Assembly: GCA_949295035.1 (NCBI GenBank)
Contig: CASFJO010000047.1
Span: forward strand, 1 to 52,343
DNA from: an uncultured Gemmiger sp.
GTDB lineage: Bacteria; Bacillota; Clostridia; Oscillospirales; Ruminococcaceae
DNA length: 52,343 nucleotides
Reading direction: 5' to 3'
Shown: piece after piece, positions 39,268 through 48,726 of the stretch
How the letters are laid out: each line of letters starts with the position of its first letter
Position numbering within the stretch: the stretch's first letter is position 1
Notes under the pieces: model-generated
Told to the model about the DNA's origin: nothing
Databases searched by the model: none
The model's input: the letters and a program-made list of their open reading frames with translations, nothing else
Translations under genes and position numbers: made by a program

Positions 39268-40519
39268 GTGGGAAAAACTCTGGGGGGACCGGCGGTTTCT
39301 GCTGCTCCTGTCTTTGTGCATCGCCATCCTGCTGTGGACCTATGTGACCATGGTGGTCATGCCCAATACCGACACCACCCTGTCCGACGTTCCGGTGGAT
39401 TTTACCTACGATTCGGCCAAATACACTACCCTGGGGCTGGACATCGTCAACGAGCCGCCCTACACCGTGGACCTGAGCCTTTCCGGTGACGGTTCGGTGC
39501 TGGGGGCGGCCAGCGCCTCCGACTTTGTGGTCTACCCGGACTATTCCTCGGTCAAGGGGGCGGGCAGCCAGACCCTGAACCTGAATGTCAAGATCGTCAA
39601 CCCGGATCTGGAAAACCGGGTCACCGCCACCATCGAGCGGGGCCGCCGCACGGTGGACGTGGTGTTTGACACCGTACTCACCAAGACCCTGCCGGTCACG
39701 GTGGAGGCCGGCGGCCTGCATATCGCCGAGGGGTATTCCCTCAACCGGGTCAGCAGTTCGCCCTCGGAGATCACCATCACCGGGCCCTCCAGCGAGGTGT
39801 CTCAGGTGGCGTCGGTGGTGGCGCCCCTGGCGGTGAGCGCGGAACTCAGCGAATCCCAGCTGATGCAGGTATCGCTGGAACTGCGGGACGCAAACGGCAA
39901 CATCTTGGACCTTCCCTACACCACCATAGAGGATGACATCGTGGACGTGACGGTGTCGGTCTACAAACAGGTGGAACTGCCGCTGGTGGTCAACTTTATC
40001 AATGTGCCCGCCTCCTTTGACGCGAACACCCTGCAGTACAGCCTGAGCCAGGAGACATTGAAGGTTTCCGGCCCGGAACGGGGGGTCAACAACCTGACCG
40101 AGTTGTCGGTAGGTTCCTTTGATCTGTCCACCTTCTCGCTGGAGAAGGATTATCAGATGAACGTGGAACTGCCCGAGGGCCTGGTCAGCGATGAGAATAT
40201 CAGCAGCGTCACCCTCAGCTTTGACACTACCGGCATGAACGAGCGCAGTTTCAACGTCAGCCAGATCAGTGTCATCAACGTGCCCGCCAACTACCAGATC
40301 GAGGCCACCACCAAACGGATCAACAATGTGGTGCTGGTGGGCCCGGAGGAAGATCTGAAACAGCTGGCCGCCGGCAGCATAGAAGCCCGTATCAACGCCG
40401 AGGACCTGCAGGTGGCAGTGGGTACCCAGACGGTGGCGGTGCAGATCCTGGTGCCGTCCAATCCGCGGGTGTTCGCCGTCGGCACCTATACGGTTCAGTG
40501 CAATATCACATCACGATGA
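39254..40519 (+). CDS. cdaR: CdaR-like protein with YbbR domains, regulator of CdaA
   Basis: A 421-residue membrane-anchored protein. One N-terminal helix (LLLLSLCIAILLWTYVTMVV) is followed by about four extracytoplasmic YbbR repeats, each with a conserved pattern such as SEITITGPSSEVSQV and NVVLVGPEEDL. In Bacillus the protein binds CdaA and tunes its activity. The coupling to cdaA by overlap supports the same role. glmM, the usual third gene, is absent; an FAD-dependent dehydrogenase gene follows after 7 bases. Confidence 0.9.
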   Translation: MKKFKWEKLWGDRRFLLLLSLCIAILLWTYVTMVVMPNTDTTLSDVPVDFTYDSAKYTTLGLDIVNEPPYTVDLSLSGDGSVLGAASASDFVVYPDYSSVKGAGSQTLNLNVKIVNPDLENRVTATIERGRRTVDVVFDTVLTKTLPVTVEAGGLHIAEGYSLNRVSSSPSEITITGPSSEVSQVASVVAPLAVSAELSESQLMQVSLELRDANGNILDLPYTTIEDDIVDVTVSVYKQVELPLVVNFINVPASFDANTLQYSLSQETLKVSGPERGVNNLTELSVGSFDLSTFSLEKDYQMNVELPEGLVSDENISSVTLSFDTTGMNERSFNVSQISVINVPANYQIEATTKRINNVVLVGPEEDLKQLAAGSIEARINAEDLQVAVGTQTVAVQILVPSNPRVFAVGTYTVQCNITSR

Positions 40520-40526
40520 GGGACCC

Positions 40527-42131
40527 ATGCTCTATGTACGCAACATCCGCCTGCCGCTGACCGCACCGGTCGCCCAGGCGCAGGCCCGGGCCCTGCACAC
40601 GCTGGGGATCCGCGCGTCGCAGGCCGCCCGGTGCGAGGTGGCGCGCCTGTCGGTAGACGCGCGCCGCGGCCATCCCGTGCTGGTGTATACCATCGCGGTC
40701 ACACTCAAAGACGAGGGTGCGGAACCGGCCTTGGCCGGCTCCGCGCCCTGCGTTGCTATCGCCCCCCGGCAGCCGCTGGTGCTGGGCCGTGGCAGCCGCC
40801 GGATGCCGCACCGCCCGGTGGTCTGCGGCCTGGGCCCCGCCGGGCTGTTCTGCGCCCTGGTGCTGGCCCGGCAGGGATACCGCCCTCTGGTGCTGGAACG
40901 GGGCCCCGCCCTGGACGACCGGGTGCGGGCGGTGGAGGCCTTCAGCGCCACCGGCATCCTGAACGCCAACGCCAACATCCAGTTCGGCGAAGGGGGCGCG
41001 GGCACCTTTTCGGACGGCAAACTCACTACCCGTATCGGGGACCCGCTCTGCGGCTTTGTCACCGAGACCCTGCTGGAGCATGGCGCTCCCGCCGATGTGG
41101 CCTGGCGGCAGAAGCCCCATGTGGGCACCGATCTGCTGCGTGGGGTCATCCGGTCTATCCGGGGCGAGATCGAGGCCCGGGGCGGGCAGGTGTTGTTCAA
41201 CACCCGGCTCACCGGCCTGGAGCGGGACGGCGCGGGCCGGCTGCGGGGCGTCGCCACCACCTCCGGGGCCATCCCTTGTGCGACCCTGGTGCTGGCGGTG
41301 GGGCATTCCGCCCGGGATACCTTCGATATGCTGATGGAGCAGGGCCTGCCCCTGACCTGCAAACCGTTTTCGGTGGGAATGCGGGCCGAGCATCCCCAGA
41401 GCGCCATCGACCGGGCCCTCTACCACGAGGCGGCGGGCCATCCCGCCCTGCCGGCCGGGGAGTACCAGCTCAGCGTCCATGTGGGCGGCCGGTGCGTGTA
41501 CAGCTTCTGTATGTGTCCCGGCGGCCAGGTGGTGGCCGCCGCCAGCGAGGAGGGCGGTGTGGTGACCAACGGCATGAGTTATCACGCCCGCGCCGGCGCC
41601 AACGCCAATGCGGCGGTGGTGGTCAGCGTGGACGGGGCGGATTTTGGCGAGGACCCGCGGCGGGCCATTGCGTTCCAGCGAGAACTGGAGCAGGCAGCGT
41701 TTGCCGCCGGCGGCGGGGGATATGTGGCCCCGGCCCAGACCATGAACGGATTTCTGGCCGAAAAAGCGGCGCTGGATCTGGATCGGGTGCGTCCCACCTA
41801 CGACCGGGGGGTCACGGCGGCAGACCTGAACCGGCTGCTTCCGCAGCAGCTGGCGTCCGCGCTGCGCCAGGGCCTGGCCGGCTTCGATCGGAAACTCAAG
41901 GGCTATACCGCGCCGGACGCGGTACTCACCGGTTTGGAGACCCGGACATCCAGCCCGGTGCGCCTGCAGCGGGGCGGAGACTATGCCTGCCCGGCGCTGC
42001 CGGGGCTGTACCCCTGCGGCGAGGGAGCCGGCTACGCCGGCGGCATTATGAGCGCCGCGGTGGACGGGGTGCGGGTGGCCCGCGCCATTTGTGAGGAGTT
42101 TGCGCCGCCCGGGGCGGTAAAGGGAGAGTAA
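40527..42131 (+). CDS. NAD(P)/FAD-dependent dehydrogenase of the COG2509 type
   Basis: A 534-residue flavoprotein. An N-terminal ~80-residue alpha/beta domain (NIRLPLTAP, ASQAARCEVARLSVDARR) is typical of this uncharacterised family. The FAD motif VVCGLGPAGLFCALVLARQG follows, then NIQFGEGGAGTFSDGKLTTR and the C-terminal FAD segment GLYPCGEGAGYAGGIMSAA. The physiological substrate is unknown. It lies in one transcript with cdaAR and the XpaC-like gene. Confidence 0.85.
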   Translation: MLYVRNIRLPLTAPVAQAQARALHTLGIRASQAARCEVARLSVDARRGHPVLVYTIAVTLKDEGAEPALAGSAPCVAIAPRQPLVLGRGSRRMPHRPVVCGLGPAGLFCALVLARQGYRPLVLERGPALDDRVRAVEAFSATGILNANANIQFGEGGAGTFSDGKLTTRIGDPLCGFVTETLLEHGAPADVAWRQKPHVGTDLLRGVIRSIRGEIEARGGQVLFNTRLTGLERDGAGRLRGVATTSGAIPCATLVLAVGHSARDTFDMLMEQGLPLTCKPFSVGMRAEHPQSAIDRALYHEAAGHPALPAGEYQLSVHVGGRCVYSFCMCPGGQVVAAASEEGGVVTNGMSYHARAGANANAAVVVSVDGADFGEDPRRAIAFQRELEQAAFAAGGGGYVAPAQTMNGFLAEKAALDLDRVRPTYDRGVTAADLNRLLPQQLASALRQGLAGFDRKLKGYTAPDAVLTGLETRTSSPVRLQRGGDYACPALPGLYPCGEGAGYAGGIMSAAVDGVRVARAICEEFAPPGAVKGE

Positions 42132-42136
42132 CAGGA

Positions 42137-43372
42137 ATGAACGACAACAGAAGCGGCAAAGATTTCGATCAGGACAGTCTGGGAGCGATCTTGAGCGACG
42201 CGGCCCAGGTGTTCAAAGAATCGGTGGCGCCGGCGCTGGCTCAGGCCGGCCGGGATATGGGCAATGCCATTGAAAAAACCGCCCGGGATTTTTCCACCCA
42301 GCAGCAGGCCCGCAATACCCAGCGGCAGGCGGAACTGGAACGCCAGCGGGCCCAAATGGCTGAGCAGATCGCCGCCCGGCAGGCCAAGGCCGCCGAGCAG
42401 CGGCGGCTGGCCGCCCGCCACAACAGTTTTGTGTTCCGGCAGCTGGCCTACGGCCTCGCCGGGGCGTTTGCCTGTTTTGTGGGCGGCACCATGGGGCTGG
42501 GCGCGCTGGGCGCCTTGCTCTCGATGGAACCGGTAGGCGCGGCGCTCAGCGGCGGTGTGGCCGCGGTGATCCTGGTGCTGGGCATCCACCTGCTGCGCAT
42601 ATCCACCGGGGTGCGCCGGGCCGAGAACTATTTGAAGTTTATGGACGGCTGGGTGGGCTGCACCCTGGCCGAGCTCAGCCAGCATACCCATCTGCCGGTG
42701 GCACGGCTTGCCGCGGATCTGTCCTGGCTGATCCGGCATAAGGTGCTCAATGGGGTGTGGCTGGACCTGGACGGGGAGATCCTGTTCACCGACGCCAAGG
42801 CCTATGAGGAATACCTGGCCCAGCGCCGGGCCGCGGCGTCCGCCCCGGCCGCTGCGCCGCAGGCGGAACAGGAGGCGGCGCCTGCCGGGGAGACGGCCGA
42901 GGCGGTGCTGACCCAGGGCCGCAGCTTTCTGCGCCAGACGGCCCAGCTGCGCACCATGATCGAGGACGTGCAGGTGCACGCCCGGGTGGTGCAGATGGAA
43001 CAGATCGTGCAAAAGCTGCTGGACTGGGTGCAGGAAAACCCGGGCGGGGCTTCCAAGCTGCGGCGGCTGACCCGCTATTACCTGCCCACCACCCTCAAGC
43101 TGCTGCGCACCTATACCTCGGTGGACGACAACCCGGGCGAGAAAGCCCGGCAGATCTGCCAGGAGATCGACCGCATTCTGGACACGGTGAACCAGGCCCT
43201 GCTGCAACTGCAGGATACCCTGCTGGAAGATACTGCCCTGGATGTGTCCGCTGAGATCAGCGCGCTGGAGTCGATGCTGGCCCAGGAGGGCCTCACCGGG
43301 CCCAGCCTGGACCTGGCGGCTTCGGCCGCCCCCTATGTGCCCGGGGTCAAGGGCAACGACGACCTGCTGTGA
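42137..43372 (+). CDS. XpaC-like (5-bromo-4-chloroindolyl phosphate hydrolysis) family protein
   Basis: A 411-residue protein. A charged, Gln/Arg-rich coiled coil (~40-95) precedes two membrane helices (~105-125 and 130-155). A winged-helix-like segment (GWVGCTLAELSQHTHLPVARL) comes next, then an Ala/Pro linker (~232-255) and a helical C-terminal domain with LTRYYLPTTLKLLRTY, the hallmark of the XpaC family. The family usually sits next to telA (toxic anion resistance), which is not present here. The function is unknown; a membrane or envelope stress role is a guess. Confidence 0.78.
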   Translation: MNDNRSGKDFDQDSLGAILSDAAQVFKESVAPALAQAGRDMGNAIEKTARDFSTQQQARNTQRQAELERQRAQMAEQIAARQAKAAEQRRLAARHNSFVFRQLAYGLAGAFACFVGGTMGLGALGALLSMEPVGAALSGGVAAVILVLGIHLLRISTGVRRAENYLKFMDGWVGCTLAELSQHTHLPVARLAADLSWLIRHKVLNGVWLDLDGEILFTDAKAYEEYLAQRRAAASAPAAAPQAEQEAAPAGETAEAVLTQGRSFLRQTAQLRTMIEDVQVHARVVQMEQIVQKLLDWVQENPGGASKLRRLTRYYLPTTLKLLRTYTSVDDNPGEKARQICQEIDRILDTVNQALLQLQDTLLEDTALDVSAEISALESMLAQEGLTGPSLDLAASAAPYVPGVKGNDDLL

Positions 43373-43415
43373 GGAGCCGGTCGCAAATCTGAAGAAACGG
43401 GAGAGAACGGGACCC

Positions 43416-45452
43416 ATGGGATATTCGGTTTGGCAAGTACAACAGGCGGACAGCCGCCGGGCGGCCTCGCTGGCCGCGGCGATCGGCGCGCCCGGCCTGC
43501 TGGCCCGGGTGCTGGTGGCCCGCGGGCTGGATACCCCCGAAAAAGCCATGGCGCTGCTGGGGGAGGATGCCCCCCTGTCCGACCCGTTTTTGCTGAAGGA
43601 TATGGATAAGGCGGTGGAGCGCATTCTGCGTGCCATCGACGCGCAGGAGCCCATGGTGGTGTTTGGCGATTACGACGTGGACGGAGTCACGGCCACCGCC
43701 CTGCTCTACCAGCATCTGCGCAACATGGGCGCCCGGGTGCGGTGTATGCTGCCCAGCCGGGAAGGGGAGGGCTACGGCCTCTCCGCCGCCGCGGTGGAAA
43801 AACTGGCCGCCAAGGGCTATACCCTGGTGATCACGGTGGACAATGGGGTCAGCGCCGTGGCGGAGGCCGATCTGGCCGCCCGGCTGGGGATCGACCTGGT
43901 CATCACCGACCACCATCTGCCCCCCGAAACGCTTCCCCGGGCGGTGGCGGTGGTGAACCCGGCCCGGCCGGACGACGAGAGCCCGTACAAGACCCTCTGC
44001 GGCGCGGGGGTGGCCTTCAAACTCTGCGCAGCGCTGGACGGCTGCGCGCCGGAGGAACTGCTGGACTTTTGCGGCGATCTGGCTGCCATCGGCACGGTGG
44101 CGGACGTAATGCCGCTGGTGGGGGAGAACCGCACCCTGGTGCGGGCGGGGCTGCAAAGCTTGCAGAACCCCGACCGGCCCGGCCTGCTGGCCCTGATGGA
44201 AAGCGCCGGCCTGGCTGACAAGACCCTCACCGCCGAGAATATCAGCTATGCCCTGGCGCCCCGCATCAACGCGGCGGGCCGGATGGGCAGCCCCGCCCGG
44301 GCGCTGCAGCTGCTGCTGTGCGAGGATTGGGAGCAGGCTGCGGCCCTGGCCGAGGATCTGAACCGCTGCAACCAGGCCCGCCAGGCCGCCGAGCAGAAGA
44401 TTTTGGAAGAGGTGCAGGCCCAGCTGGCCGCCGACCCCGCTCTGCTGCGGGACCCGGTGCTGCTGCTCTGGGGGCAGGACTATCACCCCGGTGTGATCGG
44501 CATCGTGGCCAGCCGCCTGGTAGAAAAGTACGGCCGTCCCGCCGTACTGGTGAGCCTGCAAAACGGGGAGGGCCGGGGCTCCGGCCGCAGCGTGGCGGGC
44601 TTCAACCTGCACGCCGCCATTGCCTCCTGCGCCGACCTTCTGCTGCGGTACGGCGGGCACGCGCTGGCGGCGGGTCTGTCGGTAGAACCGGACCGCCTGC
44701 CGGAACTGCGCCGGCGGCTGAACGAATGGGCCCGTGCCCGCTGCCCGGTGCCGCCGGCTCCCGCCCTGCGGCTGGACCTGGAGATCCGGCTGAACGAGGT
44801 GTCGGTGGAGGACGTGCAGAGCCTGGCCTGGCTGGCCCCCTGCGGAGCGGGCAATCCCGCCCCCCTGTTTTTGGTGCGGAACGCCCAGGTGGAAGGGGTC
44901 TGGCCGGTGGGGGATGGCCGCCACAGCCGGATCCGGCTGCGGCAGGATAGCGGCTGCCTGTACGCGGTATATTTTGACTATACCCCCGCACAGCTTCCCT
45001 GCCGTGCGGGCGATCGGGTGGACGCGGCGATCTCCCTGAGCGTCTATGAGGGGAAAAATGGTCCCCAGCTGTCCGGCCGTATCCGGGAATTGCGCCCGGC
45101 GGGGCTGGACGGGGCATTTGTGGAGCAGGCTCTCTGGTTCGAGGCGCTGCAGGGGGGCGCGCCGCTGACCAAAGAGCAAAAAGCCGCCCTGCGCCCCGAA
45201 CGGGCGGATACCGTGGCGGTGTACCGCCTGGTACAAGGCGGTGCGGTGAGCGCCGATGATCCGCTGGGCCTGTTTGCCGCGGTAGGGGGCGGCAAGGCGG
45301 GCAAGGCGCTGGTCAGCCTGGAAGCGCTGCGGCAGCTGGGCCTGGTGGAGGCGCGCGGCCTGCCGGACGGCGCAAGGCGCTGGGTGCCGGTGCCGGCGGC
45401 CGGCAAGCAGGATCTGGCCAGCGCGCCGATCCTGCGGCAACTGGAGGAGTGA
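43416..45452 (+). CDS. recJ: Single-stranded-DNA-specific exonuclease RecJ
   Basis: A 678-residue 5'-3' exonuclease of recombination and base-excision repair. DHH-domain motifs are VVFGDYDVDGVTATALL, VTVDNGVSA and LVITDHHLPPE, followed by GTVADVMPLVGENR. The DHHA1 motif RGSGRSVAGFNLHAA..CADLLLRYGGHALAAG is split by the usual short loop, and an OB-type domain follows. The start ATG 43416 was chosen over a longer frame overlapping the XpaC gene. relA follows after 6 bases; the apt gene that often lies between them in Firmicutes is missing. Confidence 0.94.
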   Translation: MGYSVWQVQQADSRRAASLAAAIGAPGLLARVLVARGLDTPEKAMALLGEDAPLSDPFLLKDMDKAVERILRAIDAQEPMVVFGDYDVDGVTATALLYQHLRNMGARVRCMLPSREGEGYGLSAAAVEKLAAKGYTLVITVDNGVSAVAEADLAARLGIDLVITDHHLPPETLPRAVAVVNPARPDDESPYKTLCGAGVAFKLCAALDGCAPEELLDFCGDLAAIGTVADVMPLVGENRTLVRAGLQSLQNPDRPGLLALMESAGLADKTLTAENISYALAPRINAAGRMGSPARALQLLLCEDWEQAAALAEDLNRCNQARQAAEQKILEEVQAQLAADPALLRDPVLLLWGQDYHPGVIGIVASRLVEKYGRPAVLVSLQNGEGRGSGRSVAGFNLHAAIASCADLLLRYGGHALAAGLSVEPDRLPELRRRLNEWARARCPVPPAPALRLDLEIRLNEVSVEDVQSLAWLAPCGAGNPAPLFLVRNAQVEGVWPVGDGRHSRIRLRQDSGCLYAVYFDYTPAQLPCRAGDRVDAAISLSVYEGKNGPQLSGRIRELRPAGLDGAFVEQALWFEALQGGAPLTKEQKAALRPERADTVAVYRLVQGGAVSADDPLGLFAAVGGGKAGKALVSLEALRQLGLVEARGLPDGARRWVPVPAAGKQDLASAPILRQLEE

Positions 45453-45458
45453 GAGGTT

Positions 45459-47627
45459 ATGGAACAACGCTATATCACCTATGACGATTTGAAAAAAGCG
45501 GCGGTGAAATCCGGCCGCTCCTACGACATGGCCATGCTGGACAAGGCCTACGCTCTGGCGGAAAAGGCCCACAACGGCCAGAAGCGCCGCAGCGGCGAGC
45601 CGTATATCTGCCATCCGCTCAACGTGGCCCGCATCCTGATCGACCTGGGCCTGGACACCGAGAGTTTGTGCGGCGCGCTGCTGCACGACGTGGTGGAGGA
45701 TACCAACGTGACCCTGGCCCAGATCGAAAGCCAGTTCGGGGCCGAGGTGGCCCGGCTGGTGGACGGGGTCACCAAGCTGACCAAGATCCAGTTTTCCTCG
45801 GTGGAGGAGCAGCAGGCCGAAAACCTGCGCAAGATGCTGCTGGCCATGAGCCAGGATGTGCGGGTCATGCTGATCAAACTCTGCGACCGGCTGCACAACA
45901 TGCGCACCGGCGACGCCTGGCCTGAGCAGAAACGCCGGGACAAGGCGCTGGAGACGATGGAGGTCTACGCCCCTATTGCCCACCGGCTGGGCATCAGCAA
46001 TATCAAAGAGGAACTGGAGGACCTGAGCCTTCGCTATTTGGACCCGGTGGGCTACGACGAGATCAAGCGGCTGCTGTCCGGCAGCGGCGGTGAGGCGTTC
46101 GTCAAGAAGGTGGCCGGGGTCATCAAGGAACGTCTGGCCGAAAACGGCATGCCGAATGCCACCATGAAGAGCCGGGTCAAAAGCGTCTACGGCATCTACC
46201 GTAAAATGTTTATACGGGGCAACAGCTTTGAGGAGATCTACGACGTCTACGCCGTTCGCATCATTCTGGATACGGTGGCCGAGTGTTACAACGCGCTGGG
46301 GGTCATCCACGATATGTTCCACCCGCTGCCCAACCGGTTCAAGGACTATATCTCCACCCCCAAACCCAATATGTACCAGTCGCTGCACACCACCGTGATC
46401 GGGCACGAGGGCATCCCCTTTGAGGTGCAGATCCGCACCTGGGAGATGGACCAGATGGCCGAGTACGGCGTGGCGGCCCACTGGAAATACAAGGCCGGCA
46501 TTCAGGGCAGCGACAAGCTGGAGGAGCGCCTGGCCTGGGTGCGTCAGCTGCTGGAGAGCCAGCGGGAGAGCGACGACGCCAGCAGTATCCTCCAGGACAT
46601 CAAAAGCGATCTGCTGCCGGAGGAGGTCTTTGCGTTCACCCCCCGGGGGGATGTGATCAACCTGCCCGCCGGCGCCACCGCCATCGACTTTGCCTACGCC
46701 ATCCACTCGGCGGTGGGCAACCGGATGGTGGGCGCCAAGGTGAACAACCGGATCGTGCCCATTGACCACAAGGTCAACACCGGCGAGATCATTGAGATCA
46801 TCACCGGCCCCGCCGACAAGGGCCCCAGCCGGGACTGGCTCAAGATCGTGCGCACCAGCGAGGCCAAAAACAAGATCCGCAACTGGTTCAAGAAGGAGCG
46901 GCGGGAGGAGAACATCGCCACCGGCCGCGACATGCTGGAAAAGGAGATGCGCCGCAACCTGATCAACGTGCCGGCGGACAAATGGGACGAGTTCATGGCC
47001 GAGATCGCCCGCCGCCAGCGGGTCAACAGCGTGGACGAGCTCTACGCCGCCATCGGTTACGGCGGTATCCAGCTTAACCGGCTGATGGGCAAGGTCAAGG
47101 ACGAGTATCAGAAGCTCCGCGCCGCTGAGCCGCCCAAAATGATGCTGGAGGACATCCCCATCAAAAAGACCCGCGGCAGCGACGGCGTGGTGGTGGAGGG
47201 CATCGACAACTGCCTGATCAAGTTCGCCAAGTGCTGCAGCCCGCTGCCCGGCGATGAGATCATCGGCTTTATCACCCGGGGGTTCGGCGTCTCCATCCAC
47301 AAGCGGGACTGCACCAACGTGCAGGCCAGCCTGGCCGATCCCGCCAACGAGGGCCGCTGGGTGCGGGCCTACTGGGAGGACAATGTTCAGGAGAGCTTCA
47401 AAGCCACGCTGGAGATCTACGCCACCGACAGAGACGGCCTGCTGGGCGATATCGCGGTGGCTCTGGGCGAGCTGCGGGTGCCCATCTACGCCCTCAACGC
47501 CCGCCAGGCCGACAACGGCCGGGCGGCCATGTCGGTAACTTTGGGCATCACCAATACCGAGCATCTCAACAACGTGCTGGCCAAGCTGCGCAAGATCCGG
47601 GACGTGCTGGCCGTGACCCGCGTGTAG
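45459..47627 (+). CDS. relA: Bifunctional (p)ppGpp synthetase/hydrolase
   Basis: A 722-residue Rel. The hydrolase HD domain (1-~190) is intact, with the His-Asp pair in GALLHDVVEDT and CDRLHNMRT. The synthetase domain (~225-345) has RVKSVYGIYRKM, DVYAVRIILDTV and EVQIRTWEMDQMAEYGVAAHW. A TGS domain (~388-450, VFAFTPRGDVINLP), a zinc-finger region around KCCSPLPGD and a C-terminal ACT domain (~645-722) follow. All motifs suggest both activities. The ribosome-binding site is weak (GAGAGG). Confidence 0.95.
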   Translation: MEQRYITYDDLKKAAVKSGRSYDMAMLDKAYALAEKAHNGQKRRSGEPYICHPLNVARILIDLGLDTESLCGALLHDVVEDTNVTLAQIESQFGAEVARLVDGVTKLTKIQFSSVEEQQAENLRKMLLAMSQDVRVMLIKLCDRLHNMRTGDAWPEQKRRDKALETMEVYAPIAHRLGISNIKEELEDLSLRYLDPVGYDEIKRLLSGSGGEAFVKKVAGVIKERLAENGMPNATMKSRVKSVYGIYRKMFIRGNSFEEIYDVYAVRIILDTVAECYNALGVIHDMFHPLPNRFKDYISTPKPNMYQSLHTTVIGHEGIPFEVQIRTWEMDQMAEYGVAAHWKYKAGIQGSDKLEERLAWVRQLLESQRESDDASSILQDIKSDLLPEEVFAFTPRGDVINLPAGATAIDFAYAIHSAVGNRMVGAKVNNRIVPIDHKVNTGEIIEIITGPADKGPSRDWLKIVRTSEAKNKIRNWFKKERREENIATGRDMLEKEMRRNLINVPADKWDEFMAEIARRQRVNSVDELYAAIGYGGIQLNRLMGKVKDEYQKLRAAEPPKMMLEDIPIKKTRGSDGVVVEGIDNCLIKFAKCCSPLPGDEIIGFITRGFGVSIHKRDCTNVQASLADPANEGRWVRAYWEDNVQESFKATLEIYATDRDGLLGDIAVALGELRVPIYALNARQADNGRAAMSVTLGITNTEHLNNVLAKLRKIRDVLAVTRV

Positions 47628-47648
47628 GCGGAGAAAGGACGGACCTTT

Positions 47649-48098
47649 ATGCGAGCTGTGATCCAACGGGTGAGCCGCGCCTCGGTGGTGGTGAACGGGG
47701 GCGAACCCCGGTCCATCGGCCCCGGCCTGGTCATCCTGCTGGGGGTGGGCGAACACGACACCCTGGACCTGGTGCCCAAGCTGGCGGAAAAGTGCGCCCA
47801 TCTGCGCATCTTTACCGATGAGAACGACAAACTCAACCTGAGCGCCGTGCAGCTGGGCTATTCCGCCCTGGTGGTCAGCAATTTTACTCTGTACGGCGAT
47901 GCGCGCAAGGGCAAACGCCCCAGTTTTACCGCCGCTGCCAAGCCGCCCCTCTCGTCGGACGCCTACGAGCGCTTTTTAGCCGAAATACAAAAACAGGGCC
48001 TGGCCGATGTGCAGCACGGCGAGTTCGGCGCCGATATGCAGCTGACTTTGACCAACGACGGCCCGGTCACGATCTTGCTGGACACCGACCAGTGGTGA
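47649..48098 (+). CDS. dtd: D-aminoacyl-tRNA deacylase
   Basis: A 149-residue enzyme that removes D-amino acids from tRNA. It has the N-terminal RAVIQRVSRASV, RIFTDENDKLNLS and the cross-subunit NDGPVTILLDT motif (NxGPVT). The otherwise very conserved SQFTL motif reads SNFTL here. The length is normal for Dtd. The ribosome-binding site is GGAGAAAGGA upstream. It sits in its usual place downstream of relA. Confidence 0.93.
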   Translation: MRAVIQRVSRASVVVNGGEPRSIGPGLVILLGVGEHDTLDLVPKLAEKCAHLRIFTDENDKLNLSAVQLGYSALVVSNFTLYGDARKGKRPSFTAAAKPPLSSDAYERFLAEIQKQGLADVQHGEFGADMQLTLTNDGPVTILLDTDQW

Positions 48099-48122
48099 TC
48101 CGCCTATCCAAGGAGGTATGGT

Positions 48123-48722
48123 ATGAAATTGCTCCATCTCACCGGTCCCGCCCCCTATTTCACCAACAGCTTTCTGCTGGTGAGCGGGGGTGAGGCGGCC
48201 ATCATCGACCCCGCGCCGGAGGCCTCCCGCTTTGCTCCGCTGCTGGAACAGGAAGGCGCCCGGCTCACCCACATCCTGCTCACCCACGGCCACTTTGACC
48301 ATGTGTACGGGCTGGACAGCGTGCGCGCCGCCTGGCCCGCCGCCCGGCTGTGCCTGTTCCGGGCCGACGCGGCCGGCAGCGACGACCGGCCCGTGCGGGA
48401 GAGCCCGGAGATCCTCTGGCTCACCGACGGGCAGTCCCTCACGGTCGGGGACACCTCCCTGGTTGTGCTGCATACCCCCGGCCATACGCCGGGTTCCTGC
48501 TGCTATTTCTGTGAGGGCGCGCTGTTCACCGGCGATACCCTGTTCGCGGGCAGCGCCGGCCATACCGACCTGCCCGGCGGCGATTGGGAAGCCCTGATGC
48601 AGAGCCTGCACCGCCTGGCCGAGAGCCCGATCCTGCCGGATACCCTGCGGGTGCTGCCCGGTCACGGGGCTTTCAGCACCATGGGCATCGAGCGGGCGCA
48701 GAATCCTTACATGAAAGGCTGA
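48123..48722 (+). CDS. MBL-fold metallo-hydrolase, glyoxalase II-like
   Basis: A 199-residue hydrolase. The metal motif LLTHGHFDHVYG (HxHxDH), HTPGHTPGSCCYF, LFTGDTLFAGSAGHTDLPGG and the final PGHG give the full dinuclear metal site. The likely substrate is a thioester such as a hydroxyacyl-thiol, but the family is broad. This gene commonly follows dtd and precedes hemZ in Clostridia. Strong ribosome-binding site AAGGAGG. Confidence 0.88.
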   Translation: MKLLHLTGPAPYFTNSFLLVSGGEAAIIDPAPEASRFAPLLEQEGARLTHILLTHGHFDHVYGLDSVRAAWPAARLCLFRADAAGSDDRPVRESPEILWLTDGQSLTVGDTSLVVLHTPGHTPGSCCYFCEGALFTGDTLFAGSAGHTDLPGGDWEALMQSLHRLAESPILPDTLRVLPGHGAFSTMGIERAQNPYMKG

Positions 48723-48726
48723 CAAT

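Noticed and set aside
43347-47801. A minus-strand open frame of about 1,480 codons opposite recJ and relA
   Set aside because: Same cause: the antisense translation has no motif, and both plus-strand genes show complete family signatures.
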